Below, piece after piece: positions 7,632 through 11,249 of a DNA stretch of 11,249 nucleotides. Below the pieces are notes generated by a model. It was not told where the DNA came from. It did not search any database and worked only from the letters and a program-made list of their open reading frames with translations. Position 1 is the first letter of the stretch; each line of letters opens with the position of its first letter. The position numbers were made by a program, and so were the translations under genes. Source of the DNA: an uncultured Kiritimatiellota bacterium (GTDB taxonomy: Bacteria; Verrucomicrobiota; Kiritimatiellia; RFP12; UBA1067); contig CAKULR010000038.1 in assembly GCA_934667295.1 (NCBI GenBank), forward strand, positions 1-11,249, written 5' to 3'.

Positions 7632-7651
7632 GGTGTGCTGATCCTTACTCG

Positions 7652-7673
7652 AAAAACGGGGAGTAGTATATCA
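7652..7673 (-). promoter_or_regulatory. nifU promoter with extended -10 and 19-base core shared with ileS
   Basis: Reading the minus strand, TGA precedes TATACT (7670 down to 7665), an extended -10 with no convincing -35. The 19 bases TATACTACTCCCCGTTTTT (7670 down to 7652) are identical to 2277-2295 upstream of ileS. The element ends 20 bases before the nifU ATG, against 25 in ileS. It begins only a few bases after the TAA stop of the upstream regulator gene, so nifU and DUF1846 can be expressed independently of it. Confidence 0.72.
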
Positions 7674-7677
7674 CATT

Positions 7678-8406
7678 TTACGGGTGCAGATGGCCGAGGA
7701 AGTCGTCCTCGGCCCGCTTCAGGGCGGCGTGCATGGATTCGGCGTCGGGGGCGTCGCGCAGTTCCGGGAGGAGGGCGGTGCCGTGGGCGAGCAGGCAGAG
7801 GCGGGCGAGGATGTGGAGGTGGAGGGTGTGGTCCGTGCAGCAGATGAGGAAGAAGAGGTCGGTGCCCGTGCCGTCCTGCGAGCCGAAGAAGACGGGGCGC
7901 ACGGCGCGGCCGAGGGCGAGGAAGGTCTCCTGGAAGAGGTAGGGGTCGTGGTAGCGGGGGTGCAGGAAGGCGACGCCGCCCCCGGCGGCGGTGGAGGCGA
8001 CCTCCTCGCGGGCGCTCAGCTCGGCGAAGAGGGTTTCGGGGTCGTAGAGGAGGCCGGTGGAGTCCGCGAAGTCCGTCATGTCGCGCAGCACGCCGGCGCG
8101 CCCCCTGGCGGTGAGGGCGGGGGCGATCGTCTCGGGGCGGAGCAGTTCGGCGACATGGAAGTCGTGTCCGTCCGTGCGGCGGCGCTCCGTCATCGCGACC
8201 GTGTGTTCGGCCGTCAGGGCCTTGTCGCTCAGCGCGATGAGGCGGCGCTGGGCCCACTCGTCCAGCACGCGGTGTTCGAAGAAGTAGAGGTCGCCGCGCT
8301 TGACGCTCTCGACTTCGCCGCGCTGCGCGACATGCCGCAGCTCGTTCTCCGGCATGTGCAGGTGCGCCGCCGCGCTCTTCTGGTCCATCAGGCGATTGTA
8401 GTCCAT
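7678..8406 (-). CDS. Excisionase/MerR-like HTH protein fused to a PTS EIIA (fructose/nitrogen type) domain
   Basis: This 242-residue cytoplasmic protein looks like a phosphotransferase-linked transcription factor. Residues about 4-56 (LMDQKSAAAHLHM, then VESVKRGDLYFFEHRVLDEWAQ) resemble the excisionase/HTH-17 fold that binds DNA. Residues about 85-240 match PTS EIIA of the fructose/nitrogen type: REEVASTAAGGGVAFLHPRYHDPY carries the likely phospho-acceptor H149, and DLFFLICCTDHTLHLHILARLCLLA is the second conserved block. HPR replaces the more usual HGR or HAR after the histidine. No EI, HPr, EIIB or EIIC gene is in the window, so a regulatory role is more likely than sugar transport. The start at 8406 is preferred: the -10 is seven bases upstream, so the longer frame starting at 8475 would cross both promoters. 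M7 at 8388 is an alternative. It is divergent from apgM. Confidence 0.85.
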   Translation of the reverse strand: MDYNRLMDQKSAAAHLHMPENELRHVAQRGEVESVKRGDLYFFEHRVLDEWAQRRLIALSDKALTAEHTVAMTERRRTDGHDFHVAELLRPETIAPALTARGRAGVLRDMTDFADSTGLLYDPETLFAELSAREEVASTAAGGGVAFLHPRYHDPYLFQETFLALGRAVRPVFFGSQDGTGTDLFFLICCTDHTLHLHILARLCLLAHGTALLPELRDAPDAESMHAALKRAEDDFLGHLHP

Positions 8407-8413
8407 GCCGCGT

Positions 8414-8422
8414 ATTCTACCA
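8414..8422 (-). promoter_or_regulatory. Promoter of the HTH-EIIA gene; transcript probably leaderless
   Basis: On the minus strand TGG precedes TAGAAT (8419 down to 8414), an extended -10. Only seven bases separate it from the ATG at 8406, so transcription should start at or next to the start codon. No Shine-Dalgarno sequence is visible before this ATG, which agrees with a leaderless message. If M7 (8388) is used instead, the leader would be about 18 bases, still without a clear ribosome site. Confidence 0.6.
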
Positions 8423-8455
8423 TATTTGCGGGAAGGACGCAGGGCGAACATCTTG

Positions 8456-8464
8456 TGGTATACT
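8456..8464 (+). promoter_or_regulatory. apgM promoter, extended -10
   Basis: TGG precedes TATACT (8459-8464), with no good -35 at the usual spacing. The start codon is 31 bases downstream and has AGGA four bases before it. The element is divergent from the regulator promoter; the two -10 regions are about 40 bases apart and carry a loose inverted match (TACCATA at 8418-8424 against TGGTATA at 8457-8463) that arises at least partly from the two promoters themselves. Confidence 0.68.
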
Positions 8465-8495
8465 ATCCGAATCAACGCAACACGTACAGGACGCT

Positions 8496-9698
8496 ATGAA
8501 ACACGCACAGACAGTTCTCTTCCTCGGCGACGGCATGGCCGACGAGCCCCTCGCCGAGCTGGGCGGCCGCACGCCGCTCCAGGCCGCACGGGTTCCCAAC
8601 ATGGACTGGATCGCCGCGCACGGACGGTCCGGCCAGATGCTCACGCTGCCGGACGGCTTCCCGACGTCGAGCGACGTGGCGAACATGAGCGTCTTGGGGG
8701 GCGACCTCGCGACGGAACTGTGCGGGCGCGGTCCGCTTGAGGCCGCGAGCCAGGGCATCGAGATGGGGCCCGACGACGTCGTCTTCCGCCTGAACCTCGT
8801 CACGGTGGCTCCCGACGGCACGTTGAAGGACTTCTCCGGCGGGCATGTCGGCGAGGCCGAGCAGAAGGAGGCGATCGCGCTCCTCAACGCGCAGATCGCC
8901 GACGGCTGGAAGGGGCATGCGGGCGAGTACATCCGTTTCTACCCCGGCGTGAGCTACCGCAACCTCGTGCTGCTGCACGGCCCCGCGTTCAGCGGTTCGG
9001 CCGTCGCGTACGACAAGCCGGACGACAACAGCGGCAATCCCGTGGCGGAGCACCTGCCGCGCGCGAAGTCCCCGGCGGGCGAATACACCGCGCAGGTCCT
9101 GCGCGACATCATCGCCCGCGCGGCCGAGGTGCTGAAAGGGCGCGGCGCGAACGGCGTGTGGCCGTGGAGCGGCGGCAAGGCCGGCGCGATCCACTCGGTC
9201 TCGGCGCGCTACGGCGTCAGGTGCGCGATCGTGGCGGCGGTGGACGTGATCAACGGCCTCGGCCGCACGATGGGGCTCGACGTCATCCCCGTGCCCGGTG
9301 CGACGGGCTACATCGACACGAACTACGAGGGGAAGGCCGACGCGGCGATCAAGGCGATCCGGGACGGCTACGACTTCGTCTACGTCCACATCGAGGCGAC
9401 GGACGAGGTGAGCCATGCGCAGGACCTCAAGCTGAAGCTCCAGGCGCTGGAGGACTTCGACGGGCGGCTCATCGGCCGCGTGCGCGCCGCGCTCGGCGAC
9501 GCGGTGAGCTACTGCGTGTTGCCGGACCACCCCGTGCCGATCCGCCTCGGCAAGCACACCCGCACGCCTGTCCCCGTGGCCGTCTACCAGCCCGGCGAGA
9601 CGCCGGACGCCGTGCAGACCTACGACGAGGCGGCGTGCCCGAAGGGCGCGCTCGGCCTCCTGAAGGGCGGCGAGTTGATGGACTTGCTGTTGGGATAG
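8496..9698 (+). CDS. apgM: Cofactor-independent phosphoglycerate mutase, archaeal type (ApgM)
   Basis: The 400-residue enzyme interconverts 3- and 2-phosphoglycerate in glycolysis and gluconeogenesis using metal ions and a phosphoserine intermediate. It belongs to the alkaline phosphatase superfamily. LGDGMADEP holds metal ligand D12, and PTSSDVANMSVLGGD holds the probable nucleophile S59. HIEATDEVSHAQD supplies H298, D303 and H307; LPDHPVPIRLGKHT supplies D344, H345 and H354. The full metal-binding set is present, so the enzyme should be active. Length is normal for the family. One subgroup has been annotated from gene context as a proposed homoserine kinase; no threonine-pathway gene lies nearby, so mutase is favoured. 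The ATG at 8496 has AGGA four bases upstream. It is divergent from the HTH-EIIA regulator, an arrangement that invites a PEP-sensing link, and is followed by an octamer repeat array. Confidence 0.93.
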   Translation: MKHAQTVLFLGDGMADEPLAELGGRTPLQAARVPNMDWIAAHGRSGQMLTLPDGFPTSSDVANMSVLGGDLATELCGRGPLEAASQGIEMGPDDVVFRLNLVTVAPDGTLKDFSGGHVGEAEQKEAIALLNAQIADGWKGHAGEYIRFYPGVSYRNLVLLHGPAFSGSAVAYDKPDDNSGNPVAEHLPRAKSPAGEYTAQVLRDIIARAAEVLKGRGANGVWPWSGGKAGAIHSVSARYGVRCAIVAAVDVINGLGRTMGLDVIPVPGATGYIDTNYEGKADAAIKAIRDGYDFVYVHIEATDEVSHAQDLKLKLQALEDFDGRLIGRVRAALGDAVSYCVLPDHPVPIRLGKHTRTPVPVAVYQPGETPDAVQTYDEAACPKGALGLLKGGELMDLLLG

Positions 9699-9775
9699 TT
9701 TTGAGTGATTAAGTCGCCGCTGCGCGGCTTTAAGTGATTAAGTGGTTAAGTAGTTAAGTGATTAAGTAGTTGAGT
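9699..9775. repeat. Octamer tandem-repeat array (NNTTRAGT), interrupted by a hairpin
   Basis: Eight octamer units of the form NNTTRAGT fill most of the gap between apgM and the GH50-like gene. Two units occupy 9699-9714, a GC-rich hairpin follows, and six consecutive units run from 9728 to 9775 (CTTTAAGT, GATTAAGT, GGTTAAGT, AGTTAAGT, GATTAAGT, AGTTGAGT). Variation is confined almost entirely to the first two bases and one A/G position. The array is strikingly AT-rich against its surroundings and has stops in every useful frame, so it is not coding. Its role is unknown: a slippage-prone repeat, a protein-binding array, or a remnant of a repeat family. Confidence 0.85.
9716..9731 (+). terminator. 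Possible weak apgM terminator inside the octamer array
   Basis: GCCGC (9716-9720) pairs with GCGGC (9724-9728) across TGC, followed by TTT. The stem is only five base pairs and the T tract is three bases, so termination would be weak. It is the only hairpin near the apgM stop codon. It may instead be part of the repeat structure. Confidence 0.3.
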
Positions 9776-9792
9776 TGTAGGTATTTGGGACG

Positions 9793-11249
9793 ATGGAAAA
9801 GACGAGAAATCTGGTTCTGGCGGCCGTGGCCGTCTGCGGGCTCGCGTCCGGCGCGGGCGAAACGGTGCTGTGGCCCTCTCCGCTGACGGAGATGAAGGCC
9901 CAGAGCGATTCGACGCTCACCTTCGCCCCCGACGGGGCGGCGGTCGTGGCGACGGGCACGAAGGCGAGCTGGCCGGGGATGCGCATGGACTTCAAGTCCG
10001 GCACGATGGACCTCTCCGGCTACGGGCGCCTCACAATCGCCCTGAGCAACACGACGGACCGCACGCGCACCGTCAACCTGAGCGTGAAGGGGAAGACGCA
10101 CCAGGGGCAGAGCCCCGGTGGCAGCCTCACGCTCAAGCCGCACGAGGCGGGCGAGCTGACGGTGAACCTGCGCAACATGCCGTGGGTACTCGACGCGCCG
10201 CTCGCCCTGGAGGGCATGAACGGCAGGCCGTCCACGAAGGGCGGCACCACGTTCGACCTGCGCGAGACGCATTCCTTCCACATCTTCTACAACCGCGACG
10301 GCACCGCGAGCGGCTTCAGCGTGCGGCGCGTCGGCGTCTCGGGCGAGGGGATGGCGCAGAAGACGCTTCCGGCGGCGACGTTCCTGCCGTTCGTCGATAG
10401 GTTCGGGCAGTTCAAGCACGACGACTGGCCGGGCAAGATCCACGACGAGGCCGAGCTGAAGGCCGCGAAGGAGGCCGAGGACGCCTGGCTCGCGGCGCAT
10501 CCCGGCAGCCCGATTCCCGCCTGCGACCAGTACGGCGGCTGGGCGGGCGGTCCGCAGCTGCGGGCGACGGGCTTCTTCCGCACCGAGAAGGTGAACGGCA
10601 AGTGGTGGCTCGTCGACCCCGCCGGACGCCTCTTCTTCTCGCACGGCGTGGACTGCGTGCGCGTCGGCGCCGAGACGGGTGTCGGTTTCCGCGAGTCGTA
10701 CTTCGAATGGATCCCCGAAAAGGCGGATCCCGTGTTCGGCGGCTTCCTCGGCAAGGCGACGTGGCCGGCGGCGCACGGGTTCTACAAACAGCCCGAGCAC
10801 CTGCCCTACGCGACGTTCAGCTTCGGGCGCGCGAACGCCCGGCGGAAGTACGGTCCCGACTGGGCCGCCTTCGTGCGGACGCGCGCGAACGACCGCATCC
10901 GCGCCTGGGGACTCAACACGGTCGCGAACTGGAGCGACCCGGCGGTCTACCGCATGGCGAAGACGCCCTATACGGCCACGTTCTCGACGCGCGGCCCCGT
11001 CATCGAGGGCTCCTCGGGCTGGTGGGGCAAGCTGCGCGACCCCTTCGCGCCCGCGTTCATCGCGAACGCGCGCCAGTCGGCCGCCGCCGAGGCGAAGCGC
11101 ACGGGGACGGATCCCTGGTGCATCGGCTGGTTCGTGGACAACGAGCTGAGTTGGGGGTACGACAACCGCGACCTCGCGCGCGCCGGGCTGCGCTCGCCCG
11201 CCACGCAGCCCGCGAAGGTGGCGTTCCGTGACGCCCTGCGGGAGAAGTA
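9793..11249 (+). CDS. Secreted GH50/beta-agarase-like glycoside hydrolase; 3' end missing
   Basis: The frame opens at the ATG at 9793 (GGGA two bases upstream) and stays open to the window edge, giving 485 codons; members of the family are usually around 700-800 residues. MEKTRNLVLAAVAVCGLASGAGE looks like a Sec signal peptide, cleaved probably after A21; C15 lacks a proper lipobox. Residues about 22-200 form a beta-rich, carbohydrate-binding-like region. A TIM barrel of the agarase type begins near 260 with GFFRTEKVNGKWWLVDPAGRLFFSHGVDCVRVG. GWFVDNELSWG contains the likely acid/base E451; the nucleophile lies beyond the window. The family degrades agar-type or related galactans, but activity on agarose itself cannot be concluded. 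The gene lacks the extended -10 found at the other genes, and an octamer array lies in the usual promoter space. Together with the GH2 gene it suggests glycan use outside the cytoplasm. Confidence 0.85.
   Translation, partial: MEKTRNLVLAAVAVCGLASGAGETVLWPSPLTEMKAQSDSTLTFAPDGAAVVATGTKASWPGMRMDFKSGTMDLSGYGRLTIALSNTTDRTRTVNLSVKGKTHQGQSPGGSLTLKPHEAGELTVNLRNMPWVLDAPLALEGMNGRPSTKGGTTFDLRETHSFHIFYNRDGTASGFSVRRVGVSGEGMAQKTLPAATFLPFVDRFGQFKHDDWPGKIHDEAELKAAKEAEDAWLAAHPGSPIPACDQYGGWAGGPQLRATGFFRTEKVNGKWWLVDPAGRLFFSHGVDCVRVGAETGVGFRESYFEWIPEKADPVFGGFLGKATWPAAHGFYKQPEHLPYATFSFGRANARRKYGPDWAAFVRTRANDRIRAWGLNTVANWSDPAVYRMAKTPYTATFSTRGPVIEGSSGWWGKLRDPFAPAFIANARQSAAAEAKRTGTDPWCIGWFVDNELSWGYDNRDLARAGLRSPATQPAKVAFRDALREK

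Noticed and set aside
5385..7847. Plus-strand frame of 820 codons covering DUF1846 and nifU
   Set aside because: It is a shadow of two well-supported minus-strand genes, with low-complexity Val/Asp/Gly/Arg content and no family resemblance.
8418..8463. Inverted repeat TACCATA/TGGTATA as a definite operator
   Set aside because: The symmetry is explained at least in part by two divergent extended -10 elements of the same type. It is kept only as a weak candidate in the divergent-promoter finding.
8407..8475. N-terminal extension of the HTH-EIIA protein from the ATG at 8475
   Set aside because: The extension crosses both the regulator's own -10 and the apgM -10, and the added residues resemble nothing in the family. 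The start at 8406 is better supported.
9699..9792. CRISPR array or phage attachment site in the AT-rich repeat
   Set aside because: The units are contiguous octamers with no spacers, and there is no cas gene, integrase or tRNA nearby.
9793..9855. Lipoprotein signal at C15 of the GH50-like protein
   Set aside because: The residue before the cysteine is valine, which does not fit a lipobox. An ordinary Sec signal peptide cut after A21 is more likely.

Overview
This window is a GC-rich, tightly packed bacterial chromosome segment with seven protein genes and no stretch longer than about 110 bases without one. Third codon positions are dominated by G and C, which produces many long spurious antisense frames. 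Several features point to an anaerobic polysaccharide degrader of the PVC group, most likely Kiritimatiellota (Lentisphaerota-like lineages are the alternative). These are an IleRS of the eukaryote-like clade, a winged-helix/excisionase domain fused to a PTS EIIA domain, an archaeal-type phosphoglycerate mutase, a UPF0371/DUF1846 protein, and two large carbohydrate-active enzymes. The taxonomic call is an inference from gene content; no rRNA is present.

Layout. (1) 2-2212, plus strand: the 3' part of a GH2 glycosidase with a discoidin (F5/8 type C) domain inserted inside its DUF4982 module, ending at a strong intrinsic terminator. (2) 2321-5476, plus: ileS, with its own promoter overlapping that terminator. 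It carries a short Gly/Pro-rich in-frame insertion encoded by two consecutive DNA palindromes. (3) A 40-base convergent gap holding a hairpin terminator. (4) 8406-5517, minus: three co-oriented genes, HTH-EIIA regulator, two-domain NifU (IscU plus BFD-type [2Fe-2S]), then DUF1846. The last two are 30 bases apart and look like an operon. (5) An 89-base divergent promoter region. (6) 8496-9698, plus: apgM. (7) 9699-9775: an octamer tandem-repeat array interrupted by a small hairpin. (8) 9793 to the window end, plus: the 5' part of a secreted GH50/agarase-like enzyme.

The two glycosidases flank a housekeeping block covering aminoacyl-tRNA synthesis, Fe-S assembly, lower glycolysis and a putative PEP-linked regulator. 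The most notable non-coding signal is a uniform promoter type. Four of the five gene starts with visible upstream sequence that could carry a promoter have an extended -10 of the form TGn followed by TATACT or TAGAAT. Two of them, ileS and nifU, share an identical 19-base core running from the -10 into the presumed 5' leader. The GH50 gene lacks this element and instead follows the octamer array.

I did not find a defence system, transposase, CRISPR array or RNA gene. The best candidates for something undescribed are the palindromic in-frame insertion in ileS, the twin 19-base promoter/leader element, the nifU-DUF1846 operon, and the octamer array.
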